Origin: Streptomyces sp. NBC_00620
GTDB taxonomy: Bacteria; Actinomycetota; Actinomycetes; Streptomycetales; Streptomycetaceae
Direction of reading: 5' to 3'
Assembly: GCF_026341825.1 (NCBI RefSeq)
Contig: NZ_JAPENY010000002.1
Span: forward strand, 1,769,001 to 1,833,000
Length of the DNA: 64,000 nucleotides
The notes beneath the pieces were generated by a model. It did no database searches and had not been told where the DNA came from. It saw only the letters and a program-made list of their open reading frames with translations. Below, piece by piece: positions 51,322 to 60,400 of the stretch. Each line of letters starts with the position of its first letter. Positions within the stretch are counted from its first letter, which is position 1. The position numbers and the translations under genes are program-made.

Positions 51322-54300
51322 TCAGTACTCCAGCAGATTCTCTTGTTCCGCCACTGCCAGGGAGACTATTCCCGCAGTGAAGTCCCGAATCCTGTTCCTT
51401 CGCTTCTCGGGTAGTTCATTGAGACGCTGGGCGAGTTCTGTTGTGTTCCCCGGAGGCTTGGTGGCCGGAGTCCCGTCTCCGCGATTTGTGCGGGCGTACC
51501 TGATGGCCTCGGCGAAGGCCGGCGACACGTTCAGCATTCTCATCATGCGCCGGTTCGAGTCACGATTGATGAGGACCCTCCTGGGCGTGCCCTGGGGCTG
51601 GGGTGGCTGATCCAGTGGCCCGACAGAGAAGTTCAGAGGGCCGCGGTCCGTCGGAACCTTCTCCTTCCACGCCTTGGCATCACGGTCGTAGCGATACGTC
51701 CCCCACGCCGCGGATATGGAATGGGGGAACCCCTTGACCGGACCGGTGTGCCACGTCAGTCCGATCTGGTACCAGACCATGCGCAGTTTGTCGTCGCGAC
51801 TGTCGTCCTTCCGTCGTACCTCCTTTTCCGGGTACTGCTCGATGCCCCACTTGAAGGTGGGGTTGTTGATCGAGTTCTGGGCGGGCACGAGATTCGTGCC
51901 GAGGAACGGGCCGCCGAGTTTCTCGGTGAGCAGGTGCATCCGCACCCAGCGCTTGCTGGCGTCCGTGTTGAGGTCGTACTTGTTGATGTGGCGGAAGCCG
52001 ATGGGTTCCTGGATCAGGCTCGAGTTCGCCTTCTGGCCGTGCGCCTCGACGAATTCCTTGTTGAGGTGTTCGGCCTTGAAGTTCTTGGCCAACTGACCGT
52101 TCACGAACTTCGGTATACGGGGTGCTGGGAGCTTCGGGTCCGGCTGGTCCGTGAGGTAGTCGGTGTGTTCCTCGTAGCCGTTCGTGTCCAGATCCTCGGC
52201 TTTGGTGTAGCCGCCCGTGACAGTGCCTTGAGGGTTGAGCCTGGCGGTGATCGTGAAGTCCGGCTGACCCGCCTTGCTCAGGCTGGTGAGCCGGTAATGG
52301 CGCCGCATGCTCGCGAGCATCTGACGGTGGACCGCCGGGTCCATGCCTTTGGCCAGCTGCTTCCGGATCAGGGGGCGGATCCGGGCGATGATCTTCGCCA
52401 GCCTTTCGGCCTTGGACTCCTCCTCCTTCTTCTGCCTTTCCTTGTCGGGCTGGCGCTTGGGCCTGCCCGGGCCGCTCCTGTCGGGCCTGGGCCTGGGTTT
52501 GCCGGGACCTCCCTTGTCGGGTTTGGTTCTCGGCCTGCCAGGGCTGTCCTTGTCCGGCTTGGGCTTGGGTTTGCCGGGCGCGTCCATGTCCTGCCCCGGC
52601 TTGCCCGGGGTGCCGTCCTTCGGCTTCGTCGAGTCCTTGTCGTCCTTCGGCTGAGCCGGCTTGTCGTCGTCCTTGTCCGGCTTGGACCTGCCGGGCGCGT
52701 CCTTGTCGGGCTTGGGACTGGCGGCCGGGCCGGTGTCCTCCCTCGGCTGGGGCTTCGAAGCCGGGGCGGGCTCGGGCTTCGACTTGGGGGCCGGCGTCGG
52801 GCGCGTGTCCGGCTTGTTGGTGTGGGTCGGCGTACCTTCGGGCTCCTTGTCGCCCTTCGGCCTGCCGTCCTTTTCGCTGCCCGTGGGCCTCTTGCCGCCG
52901 CCCTTGTTTTCCGCGGGCTTCTCCTGGCTCTTGGGCGCGGGCTGTTTGGGGGCCGGCCGCGTGGGGGAGGGTGCCGTGCCGGGCTTCGCGTCAGGCTTGT
53001 TCGCCGGTTTCGCCGCGGGCGTCGACACCGCCGGGCGTGCCGCCGTGTCAGTGGGCGCGCTCCTGCCGTTCTCGCCCTTGTTGCCGCCCCTGTCGTCCGA
53101 GCCCTGACCCGCAGGCCCCTTCTCTCTGCCCTTGTCCCCGTTGCCGAGCTTCGCAGCCACCCCCTTCAGCCGCTTCCCGACCTTGGCCACGTACTTGCCG
53201 ATGCCGCTGATCAGCGCCTCGTACGCCAGCTCGAGCAGAGCCACGATCCCCGCCGCCACCGCCTTGGCGAAAAGGATGCCCGCCCCGCCCTGGCGGACCG
53301 CCTTGAGCCAGCCGATGACCGCACCGATCGCCCGCAGGATCTCGCCGAGCGCCCCGATGGCCGTACGGATGGCGTCGATCACGGCCATCGCCCAGCCCGC
53401 GCCCGGGATCAGTTTGGCGATGACCTTGGTGATGACGATCTCGCCGATGATGAAGGGGAGTTGGGGGACGATGGCGTCCCACGTCTCCTTGACGATCTTC
53501 TCCAGGGTGATGCCACCCTTGATCAGCCTGTCCAGGATGGCCCTGGGGATGCCGATGATCTCCTCGATCTTCGACTGGAACCACTGCTTGACGGCTGCCT
53601 GGGCCTCCCGGAACAGGTGGTTCTTCGCGCCGTCCACCGCCGAGTTCTTGGCGCCGCTCAGCCAGCCGCCCGGATCGGAGAGGAAGTCGACGGCGATGAG
53701 CATGAAGTCGCCGAGTGCGCCGAGGAGTTTGGAGGCGTAGTCCAGGACCGTCTTGATCGCGTCCATCACGGCCTTGATGACGTCCTGGAGCATCTTCCTG
53801 AGGACGTTGAGGATGTCGCTCAGCATCTTCGCGATGGCGTTCAGCAGATCGGCGACGATCTGCCTCAGCTGGGTGGCCAGCCGGTTGACGAGGGCGATCG
53901 CCGCCGCGATCAGCGAGGTGATGAACTTCCGGATGCGGTTGGCCAGTTCGATGACGGCCCGCACCATCGCCTTGGCGAATTCGATCAGGTCGTCGATGAG
54001 CTTCTTGACCGTGTCGACGATGAACTTGCGCGCCTCGTTGATCCAGCGCTCGACCGTCTCCCTGAAGTTCTTGATGAAGCCGACGACCGCGTCACGTGCC
54101 GCTCTGATGACGCGGACGATCGCGTTCTTGATCTCGATGACCTTCTGCTTGATCCAGTCGAAGGCCTTGGAGATCCAGTTGCCGGACTCCTGGACGCTGT
54201 TGTCGCGCTCCTTCTCGGCGTCCTGTTCGGCCTTGGTGTTCGCGTCCTGGATCTTCTTGTCGCCGTCGCCCTTCTCCTTGGTGACGTCCTTGTCGGTCTT

Positions 54301-57300
54301 CTCCTCCTTGTCCTGGACGTCCTTGCGGACCTTGTCGTGCCGCTCGGTCTTCTTCGTCCCGAGCTTCTTGAGCTCCTCGTCCTGCTCCGTGCGCCAGTCG
54401 GTGCGCTGCCCGGTCACCTCGCTGAGGGCCTTGTCGCGCTCGCCCGCCTGGCTCTTGGTGTTCTTCGCTATCTCGCCGTCGACCTGCTGCTTGTGCTTCT
54501 GCTGGGAGTCGCGGAAGTCCCGGTCCTTGGTCTGCCGCCCCTCCGACATGCCCTTCTGGCCCTGGCCGAACGCCGCCTGGAACTGCGGGCCACGGTCGTG
54601 CTCCGCCACTGCCGAGGCAGCCTCGGGAGGCACCGCACCGGTCGACGCACCGCCTTCGGGCACACCGCCCTTGCCGCCCTGCTGACCGGGCACCTTCCCC
54701 TTCATCTGCTCCTTGGGAGCATTGGGGTAGACCTGGTTCTCGCCCATCGGGCGCCCGGCGTCGTCACGGGCCGTCGTGACGGTCTGCTGGCCCTTGGCGT
54801 CGACGCTCTCGCCCTGTTCACCGGCGGCCTGCTCGGCGGTGTCCTGCATCTGTACGCCCGGCGCGTTGCCCGCCTGGGCCTTCTTGAGAGCCTCGTCCTT
54901 CGTCGGCAGGCCCGCGAACTTGGCGGCCAGCTCCTGTGCGTCCACCTCGAAACCGAGCTTGTTCGCGATCCAGCCCAGGCCGAAGCCCAGGGCCATCTTG
55001 AAGGTGTCCCAGCCGCCCGGCTCCTCCGCCTGCTCGGCCTCGATCTGGCCCTCGGGCTCCTTGGCGCCCTCGACTTCGGCCTTCTCGTCCTTGGGAGCCT
55101 CGGACTTCTGTGCGGGGTCCTGGGAGTACTGGGCCGGCGCGTCGGACCTCGGCTTGCCCTCAAGGGTCTGCGGCGCACCCGCCGGGCGCTGCATCTGCGG
55201 CGGAGCGGCGGCGAGCGCCTTGTGTTCGTCGCCGACGGTGCGATCCGCCGCGCCGCTCACGCCGGACATCGCCTGAAGTGCCTTGTGGGGCTTGAGTTTC
55301 GCCGCGGTGGACAGGCCCGCTTCCGGAGACACCTGGGAGAGGTTCGGGGCGGCCGCGGAATCCTTCTTTCCCTTGCCCGGCGCGGCCGCCTTGCTGCCGC
55401 CACCTCCGCCACCGCTCCCACCGCGGGATGCCTGCGATGCCTGCGACGCTTGTCGTGCGGAAGCCTGCTCGCGGCCCGGCGCCCTGGGTGCAGGTGCCTC
55501 CTCAGCGGCGGGCGCCGGAGTGGTCTGTGCCTCGGGCGTCGCCACGGGTTCCGGAGCGGCGGGCGCCTTCGCCGCCGGGGCCTCCGCCTGAGGAGTGCTC
55601 TCGCCGCCCGACGTACCGGCAGGGGAGCCGCCGGAGACATGGCTGTCCCGCGCGGCCGAAGGTGCCTGCGATTCGGCGGCGGGCTCGCTCTTGCCGGCCG
55701 AGGCCGACGCCGCCCCCGAGGACTTCCCGCCCGCGGGTTCCGACGTCGCCGCCTTGCCTCCGGCCGCCTGTGGTGAGGCTTTCTCCTGCGCACCCCCGGA
55801 TTTGTCACCGGCGGCCGGAGTGCCCTTCTCCTCCTTGGCGGAAGCTTCCTTGGCCGCGGTCTCCTGGGTGTCACCGCCGACCGCGGCCTTGCCCGGCGCC
55901 TCCTGCACAGTGGTCTGCGCGGCGACGGGCCCGGCCTTCGGGTCGTCCCCGCTCTTCGGGTCCTTCGACACCGTTCCCGGTACCGGCAGTGCGGCCGCGG
56001 CCGGCTCCGGATCGAGGCCGCCGGACCGCCCGCCCTCAGGACCGCCTTCGTCCGCCGCGGCCACCGTCTCCGTATCGCCCGCCGCGTCGGCGACTTCCTC
56101 CTCGGACTCGGACTCCGCCGCAGCGTCCTCGGCGTCCTCCGCGTCCCGCTCGGCCTGCACCTTGTCGGCCTTGGTGGCGGGCGGCGCGGGGAACGAGGGC
56201 ACCGCGGCGGCGGCCGACCCCGGATCGGCCTCGTCCGCGGTCGGTACGGCGGACACGTCGAGGTCCTCCACGGGGAGGAAGTCCTCCGGCTGGAGCTTGG
56301 TGTCCCAGGCGCTCTTCTCCGCGCCCCCTACCTCGACCTCCGACTCACCGCCGGAGCCGGACAGATCCTCGCCGGTCTCCTCCTCGAGGCCGTCGAGATC
56401 CTGATTGCGTACGCCGTCCAGCGTGCTGACCGCGCCGGGCAACTGCGTGTCCTTGCCGGACGCCGTCGGCGAGCCCGTCGGTTTGTCCGCCCCGAGCTTG
56501 TCCTCCTGCTTCAGCTGCCGGCCCGCCACGAGCGCGTCGACCGCTCCCGGACGGTTCTTGGCCGCGGACTCCTCCTTGGTCGCGGCCGGAGCACCCTGCT
56601 GGTCCTGTCCCTCCTTGGCCCCCTCGGAGCCCGCGGCCTTCTTCTCACCGCCCTGCTGCCCGCCGTCGGACTTGCCGCCCGAGGACGCGCTCCGCCCCGA
56701 CGCCTGTTGCTGCGGGGCAGCGGCCGGCGCTGCCGGAGCCGACGACTGCCGGCCGGTGGACTCCGAACTCCCGCCGCCACGAACCGAGTCGGCGCCCTCC
56801 GAGTCGGCCGTGTCCTCCTTGTCCGGGCCAGGCTTCGCCGCGGGTTTCCCCTCCTCGTCCCGCTCCTCCTCGGCCGACTGCCGATCGGCCTCCCGCTCGA
56901 ACAGCAACTCCTCGGCCGGATCGCGCTCGACCACCGGGACGTCGAGCGAGTTCTGCTCGAGACCGTCCGTGCCGACCTGCTCGATCTCGTCGACCAGATC
57001 GAGCACCCGCTCGTGCTCCGAGCTGAGCAGCCTCGACTCCAGGTGCTCGAGCACACCGTCCAGCAACTCCTCGGGCAGCCGGGCGAGTTGCATGCGCGTG
57101 CGCTTAGACCGGTCCTCCGGGTCGCCGCGCAGCGAGCGCACGACCGAGTTCGTCAGCCGGTCCACCAGGGTCGCCGGATCGATCTGCTCGATCCGGTTCC
57201 GGTCGGCGTCGACGGTGGCGTACCGCATCCAGCCGGGAGTGGCCTGCCCCTCGCTCACCTCGACGGACGCCTCGGCCGGCTCGCCCACTGAAGGACGTAC

Positions 57301-57756
57301 GAGATCCTGCGCGGCCGATTCCGCCTCGCGCTCGATCGCCTGCTGCGGCAGGCTGACCGCGCCCAGGTCACGGCCGACGCGCAGGGCGCCCAGACCGTCA
57401 GGGTTCTGCACGGTGTGCAACAGCTCGTGGGCGAGCAGACGTTGACCGTCGACCGTTCCGGGCCGATAGGCGCCCGCACGGAAGAAGATGTCCTGGCCGA
57501 CCGCCACGGCATCGGCGCCGAGCAGGTCCGTGAGGACACCCGCGTCCCGGTCGGTGTGCAGGCGCACGCGGCTGAGGTCGTGGCCGAGCTGCTCCTCCAA
57601 CTCCCTTCGTACGCCGATGTCGAGGGGCTGCCCCGCGCCGCTGACGATGTCCTTCGGCTCGGGCGTACGGGACTTGGCGGCACGCTCCTTGCGCTTGCGG
57701 CGGCGCTGCTCCGCGGCCTGGTCGGTCTGCGCGTCCTGGGACTGGGAGTTGCTCAT
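51322..57756 (-). CDS. Giant DUF4157 (eCIS-core) cargo protein with HNH-like nuclease C-terminus
   Basis: This is a 2144-residue protein; ATG 57756 overlaps the previous stop and has a GGAGGTGA site. Residues 40-120 are DUF4157: RRELEEQLGHDLSRVRLHTD, and the HExxH motif HELLHTVQ at 110-117. Residues about 290-870 are Ala/Ser/Glu/Pro-rich low complexity. About 1070-1185 is a charged coiled coil. About 1190-1540 is a long amphipathic and partly hydrophobic helical region (IDDLIEFAKAMVRAVIELAN, LPFIIGEIVITKVIAKLIPG). About 1540-1790 has PDKDxPGKPKP-type repeats. The last ~340 residues are a compact domain with HLLTEKLGGPFLGTNLVPAQ then NSINNP (His1941), resembling non-specific endonuclease/HNH toxins. 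DUF4157 is a known marker of eCIS-associated toxins. Its size and helical core also allow a tape-measure role. Confidence 0.85.
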   Translation of the reverse strand: MSNSQSQDAQTDQAAEQRRRKRKERAAKSRTPEPKDIVSGAGQPLDIGVRRELEEQLGHDLSRVRLHTDRDAGVLTDLLGADAVAVGQDIFFRAGAYRPGTVDGQRLLAHELLHTVQNPDGLGALRVGRDLGAVSLPQQAIEREAESAAQDLVRPSVGEPAEASVEVSEGQATPGWMRYATVDADRNRIEQIDPATLVDRLTNSVVRSLRGDPEDRSKRTRMQLARLPEELLDGVLEHLESRLLSSEHERVLDLVDEIEQVGTDGLEQNSLDVPVVERDPAEELLFEREADRQSAEEERDEEGKPAAKPGPDKEDTADSEGADSVRGGGSSESTGRQSSAPAAPAAAPQQQASGRSASSGGKSDGGQQGGEKKAAGSEGAKEGQDQQGAPAATKEESAAKNRPGAVDALVAGRQLKQEDKLGADKPTGSPTASGKDTQLPGAVSTLDGVRNQDLDGLEEETGEDLSGSGGESEVEVGGAEKSAWDTKLQPEDFLPVEDLDVSAVPTADEADPGSAAAAVPSFPAPPATKADKVQAERDAEDAEDAAAESESEEEVADAAGDTETVAAADEGGPEGGRSGGLDPEPAAAALPVPGTVSKDPKSGDDPKAGPVAAQTTVQEAPGKAAVGGDTQETAAKEASAKEEKGTPAAGDKSGGAQEKASPQAAGGKAATSEPAGGKSSGAASASAGKSEPAAESQAPSAARDSHVSGGSPAGTSGGESTPQAEAPAAKAPAAPEPVATPEAQTTPAPAAEEAPAPRAPGREQASARQASQASQASRGGSGGGGGGSKAAAPGKGKKDSAAAPNLSQVSPEAGLSTAAKLKPHKALQAMSGVSGAADRTVGDEHKALAAAPPQMQRPAGAPQTLEGKPRSDAPAQYSQDPAQKSEAPKDEKAEVEGAKEPEGQIEAEQAEEPGGWDTFKMALGFGLGWIANKLGFEVDAQELAAKFAGLPTKDEALKKAQAGNAPGVQMQDTAEQAAGEQGESVDAKGQQTVTTARDDAGRPMGENQVYPNAPKEQMKGKVPGQQGGKGGVPEGGASTGAVPPEAASAVAEHDRGPQFQAAFGQGQKGMSEGRQTKDRDFRDSQQKHKQQVDGEIAKNTKSQAGERDKALSEVTGQRTDWRTEQDEELKKLGTKKTERHDKVRKDVQDKEEKTDKDVTKEKGDGDKKIQDANTKAEQDAEKERDNSVQESGNWISKAFDWIKQKVIEIKNAIVRVIRAARDAVVGFIKNFRETVERWINEARKFIVDTVKKLIDDLIEFAKAMVRAVIELANRIRKFITSLIAAAIALVNRLATQLRQIVADLLNAIAKMLSDILNVLRKMLQDVIKAVMDAIKTVLDYASKLLGALGDFMLIAVDFLSDPGGWLSGAKNSAVDGAKNHLFREAQAAVKQWFQSKIEEIIGIPRAILDRLIKGGITLEKIVKETWDAIVPQLPFIIGEIVITKVIAKLIPGAGWAMAVIDAIRTAIGALGEILRAIGAVIGWLKAVRQGGAGILFAKAVAAGIVALLELAYEALISGIGKYVAKVGKRLKGVAAKLGNGDKGREKGPAGQGSDDRGGNKGENGRSAPTDTAARPAVSTPAAKPANKPDAKPGTAPSPTRPAPKQPAPKSQEKPAENKGGGKRPTGSEKDGRPKGDKEPEGTPTHTNKPDTRPTPAPKSKPEPAPASKPQPREDTGPAASPKPDKDAPGRSKPDKDDDKPAQPKDDKDSTKPKDGTPGKPGQDMDAPGKPKPKPDKDSPGRPRTKPDKGGPGKPRPRPDRSGPGRPKRQPDKERQKKEEESKAERLAKIIARIRPLIRKQLAKGMDPAVHRQMLASMRRHYRLTSLSKAGQPDFTITARLNPQGTVTGGYTKAEDLDTNGYEEHTDYLTDQPDPKLPAPRIPKFVNGQLAKNFKAEHLNKEFVEAHGQKANSSLIQEPIGFRHINKYDLNTDASKRWVRMHLLTEKLGGPFLGTNLVPAQNSINNPTFKWGIEQYPEKEVRRKDDSRDDKLRMVWYQIGLTWHTGPVKGFPHSISAAWGTYRYDRDAKAWKEKVPTDRGPLNFSVGPLDQPPQPQGTPRRVLINRDSNRRMMRMLNVSPAFAEAIRYARTNRGDGTPATKPPGNTTELAQRLNELPEKRRNRIRDFTAGIVSLAVAEQENLLEY
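52440..52720 (-). repeat. Degenerate Pro/Lys/Asp repeat region in the cargo protein
   Basis: Imperfect units of about 12 residues such as PGKPKPKPDKDS, PGRPRTKPDKGG and PGKPRPRPDRSG follow one another in the cargo protein. The DNA shows matching GTCGGGCTTGGGCCTG-like repeats. It is a flexible linker before the toxin domain. Confidence 0.75.
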
Positions 57757-58064
57757 CGCGTCACCTCCCCCCGGCCCGAGAGACCCGCGTGCACCGCGCG
57801 CGCCAGCTCCTGGCCCAGACGGCGCGCGGACAGGCCGGCCGGCAGCGGAGGCAGTGCGGAGAGCGTGTCCAGACTCAAGCCGCCGTCCGCGGCGATCGGG
57901 ACACCGCGTTCGCGTACGAGACGCGCCAACTCCCGCTCGAACGAAGCGGATACGCGCTCCGGGTCCACGCCGAAGCCGTCCAGGACCAGTTCGCCGACGT
58001 CCACCCGGATCGTGTGCGGCTGCCCGCTCGCTCCCGGGGTGCCGCGCTCTCCCGTCACACCCAT
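57753..58064 (-). CDS. Small conserved eCIS-locus protein
   Basis: This 103-residue protein overlaps the ATPase gene by 10 nt and the cargo gene by ATGA. It contains IRVDVGELVLDGFGVDPERV and LARLVRERGVP, and ends LARAVHAGLSGRGEV. Similar short proteins with an 'I.V.I..LVLDG' strand occur between the ATPase and DUF4157 genes of eCIS loci as far as I recall. No activity is known; a cargo-loading adaptor or chaperone fits its position. Confidence 0.75.
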   Translation of the reverse strand: MGVTGERGTPGASGQPHTIRVDVGELVLDGFGVDPERVSASFERELARLVRERGVPIAADGGLSLDTLSALPPLPAGLSARRLGQELARAVHAGLSGRGEVTR

Positions 58065-60394
58065 CCGCGGACCTCCGAGGCAGTCAGGGAGCGTTCCAGC
58101 TTCACGTACTCGGTACGGGCCGCGGCCAGCATGTGGCGCATCTGCAGCCGGTCGCCCTCCTCGGCGGCGAGGAAGGCACCCGACAGGGCGATGTTGCGGA
58201 TCGAGCCGCCCGCGACGGTGAGCTGTGCGAGCAGCTCGGGGTCGATGCCCTTCGTCGGCGTCTGCGGCGGAAGCACTCGGCGCCAGATCTCGGCGCGCTC
58301 GTGTTCCGCGGGGAACGGGAAGTCGACGACGAAGCGGATACGCCGCATGAACGCCGTGTCCAGGGCCTTCTTCATGTTGGTGGTGAGGATGGCCAGGCCT
58401 CGGTAGGCCTCCATGCGCATCAGCAGATAGCTGACCTCGAGGTTGGCGTACCGGTCATGGCTGTCCTTCACCTCGCTGCGCTTGCCGAAGAGGGCGTCCG
58501 CCTCGTCGAACAGCAGGAGTGCGCCGCCGCGTTCGGCCGCGTCGAAGACCTTGCGCAGGTTCTTCTCGGTCTCGCCGATGTACTTGCTGACGACCTGCGA
58601 GAGGTCGATGACGAACAGGTCGAGCCCGAGTTCCTTCGCCATCACCTCGGCGGCCAGGGTCTTTCCCGTGCCCGACCCGCCCGCGAACAGGGCCGTGACG
58701 CCGAGGCCGCGGCGCAGCGTAGCGGCGAAGCCCCACTCCTGATGGACGGTCGCCCGCCTGCGCACATGCGCGACGATCTCGCGCAGTGTGCTGGTCTGCC
58801 GCTCGTGCAGCACCAGGTCGTGCCAGCCCGCCTCCGGCTCGATACGCCGCCCCAGCTCGTCCATGCCGAGCCGGGCCTCGCCGAGCCCGGCCCGCCAGGC
58901 GAGCGAAGCGGCGTCCAGCTCGTCCTCGCCGGGCAGATCACGGCGTACGGTGTCGGCCGCGGAACGTATGACGTGCGGTGGCAGCTGGAACTGCGCCACC
59001 AGCGACCGCAGTTGACCCTCGTCGATGTCGGCCACGTCCTCGAACGCGCCCGCCCAGAGCCCGAACTGCTCCTCGTCGTCCAGGCGCGGCACGTTCACGC
59101 GCTCACCGCGCGACCGCTCCGTCGGCCGTGGATCGGCACCCGACACGACGACGGGGACGGCGGCACCGGCCAGGAACGCCTCCGTCGCCGCACGCTGATC
59201 GCGGTCCAGTTCGCCCACCTCGACCAGTAGCGCAGCGGGCAGCAGGATTGCCTCCCGCTGCCACAACCGGGCCAGGAGATCGCGCTGTGCGGGGTCGGTG
59301 GGGATGTCCTCCGCGCTCATCTCGTACAGGCCGAGCCCCGAGCGCGCGGCCGCCGCTGCGGCGATGTCGGCCCGGCTGCGCAGATCTCCGCCGACGACCT
59401 CGACGAGCAGCGGCGCGCCCGGTCGCGCCGTCGTCGTCCAGCCCGCCGTGACGCGGTCCGCCGCGAGGTCGTACGACGCCGGAAGCTCGTCCGGCACCGG
59501 CGCGCGCCGCAACTGACCGTGCAGCCTGGCGTCCAGATACGGCGAGCCGAGCAGGAAGTGCAGGATGCGCTCGTCGAGCCGCAGCCGGGACCGGGTCAGC
59601 CGCGTCTCGTCGTCCAGGTCGACCAGCCGCCACCGGCGCAGCGGTGCGACCGGCGTCAGCGCACTCCAGTGGGCCCCGTCCAGCGCGGCGAGGGCGAGGG
59701 AGAGCGTGGGGTGCGCACGCTCGGGATCTCCACCTGCGGCGGCGCAGCGGGCGGCCGTGGTGGGGTCCAGCTCGTAGGCGGCGGTGAGCAGGACGAGGTC
59801 CCGCTCGAACGGGGTGAGACCGAAACAGGCGGTGAGGGCGTCCAGGGGAGCGACGCTTGGACCGTCGATCGCTGAGCCCTTGGGGGTGGGGGCAGGGGCG
59901 GTGCTGTGGGGGGTGGGCGCTGTGGTGGGAGTTGCGGCGGGGGATGCACCTTCGGGGGTGTTGTCGAGGCCGCCATCGAGGCCGGCTTCGGGATCGCCGT
60001 CGAGGCCGTCATCGGTCTCGGGGTTGAGGCTGCCGTCGAGGCCGGCCCCGGCACTGCTATGGAGGCCGTCATCGGTCCCGGCATTGAGGCCGCCATCGAG
60101 CCTCGCATCAGGACCGCCGTCGAGCCCGGCACCGGAATCGCCGACGAGGCCGCTCCCGGAGCCGCTCCCCGGCGGGTCACTCGGTGCGTCACTGGGCCCG
60201 TCACCGGAGCCCCGCCCCGCGCCCGCCCCCGCCTCCGACGCCGCAGCGCCGACCCGTGTCACTCGGGCCGCGTGCACGTCGAGCAGAGCGAGGACACGCC
60301 GAATCTCCGTGTACAGCGTCAACGCGTCACCCGACGCGGCCCGCGCGCCCCTCTCCCGCGTACCCATGTCCTGACCCGCCCCCGTCTCCCGCAC
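58055..60394 (-). CDS. eCIS AAA+ ATPase (Afp15 type)
   Basis: GTG 60394 starts 6 nt after the DUF4255 stop with a GAGG site (ATG 60367 is an alternative); 779 residues. Residues about 50-170 are an odd insertion of Gly/Asp/Ala repeats (LDGGPDARLDGGLNAGTDDG and similar). The C-terminal 260 residues are a classical AAA+ module: Walker A FAGGSGTGKTLAAEVM, Walker B GALLLFDEADALFGKRSEVK, sensor 1 in LAILTTNMKKALD, and arginine finger region FMRRIRFVVDFPFP. Every contractile eCIS encodes such an ATPase, needed for particle assembly or cargo loading. It belongs to the same family as ATPases in other prokaryotic CIS loci. Confidence 0.92.
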   Translation of the reverse strand: MRETGAGQDMGTRERGARAASGDALTLYTEIRRVLALLDVHAARVTRVGAAASEAGAGAGRGSGDGPSDAPSDPPGSGSGSGLVGDSGAGLDGGPDARLDGGLNAGTDDGLHSSAGAGLDGSLNPETDDGLDGDPEAGLDGGLDNTPEGASPAATPTTAPTPHSTAPAPTPKGSAIDGPSVAPLDALTACFGLTPFERDLVLLTAAYELDPTTAARCAAAGGDPERAHPTLSLALAALDGAHWSALTPVAPLRRWRLVDLDDETRLTRSRLRLDERILHFLLGSPYLDARLHGQLRRAPVPDELPASYDLAADRVTAGWTTTARPGAPLLVEVVGGDLRSRADIAAAAAARSGLGLYEMSAEDIPTDPAQRDLLARLWQREAILLPAALLVEVGELDRDQRAATEAFLAGAAVPVVVSGADPRPTERSRGERVNVPRLDDEEQFGLWAGAFEDVADIDEGQLRSLVAQFQLPPHVIRSAADTVRRDLPGEDELDAASLAWRAGLGEARLGMDELGRRIEPEAGWHDLVLHERQTSTLREIVAHVRRRATVHQEWGFAATLRRGLGVTALFAGGSGTGKTLAAEVMAKELGLDLFVIDLSQVVSKYIGETEKNLRKVFDAAERGGALLLFDEADALFGKRSEVKDSHDRYANLEVSYLLMRMEAYRGLAILTTNMKKALDTAFMRRIRFVVDFPFPAEHERAEIWRRVLPPQTPTKGIDPELLAQLTVAGGSIRNIALSGAFLAAEEGDRLQMRHMLAAARTEYVKLERSLTASEVRGWV
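59955..60150 (-). repeat. Imperfect repeats coding a Gly/Asp-rich insertion in the ATPase
   Basis: Degenerate copies of a GAGGCCGCCATCGAG-like unit of 15-24 bp run through this stretch, encoding LDGG/LDGD/TDDG repeats. The region is absent from the usual AAA+ N-terminus and is probably an unstructured, length-variable linker. Confidence 0.7.
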
Positions 60395-60400
60395 CGCGCC

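Noticed and set aside
51721..55776. A 1351-codon plus-strand open frame rich in Leu, Gly and Arg
   Set aside because: It is the antisense shadow of the DUF4157 cargo gene; its leucine richness reflects the Lys/Asp-rich sense codons and it has no initiation signals.
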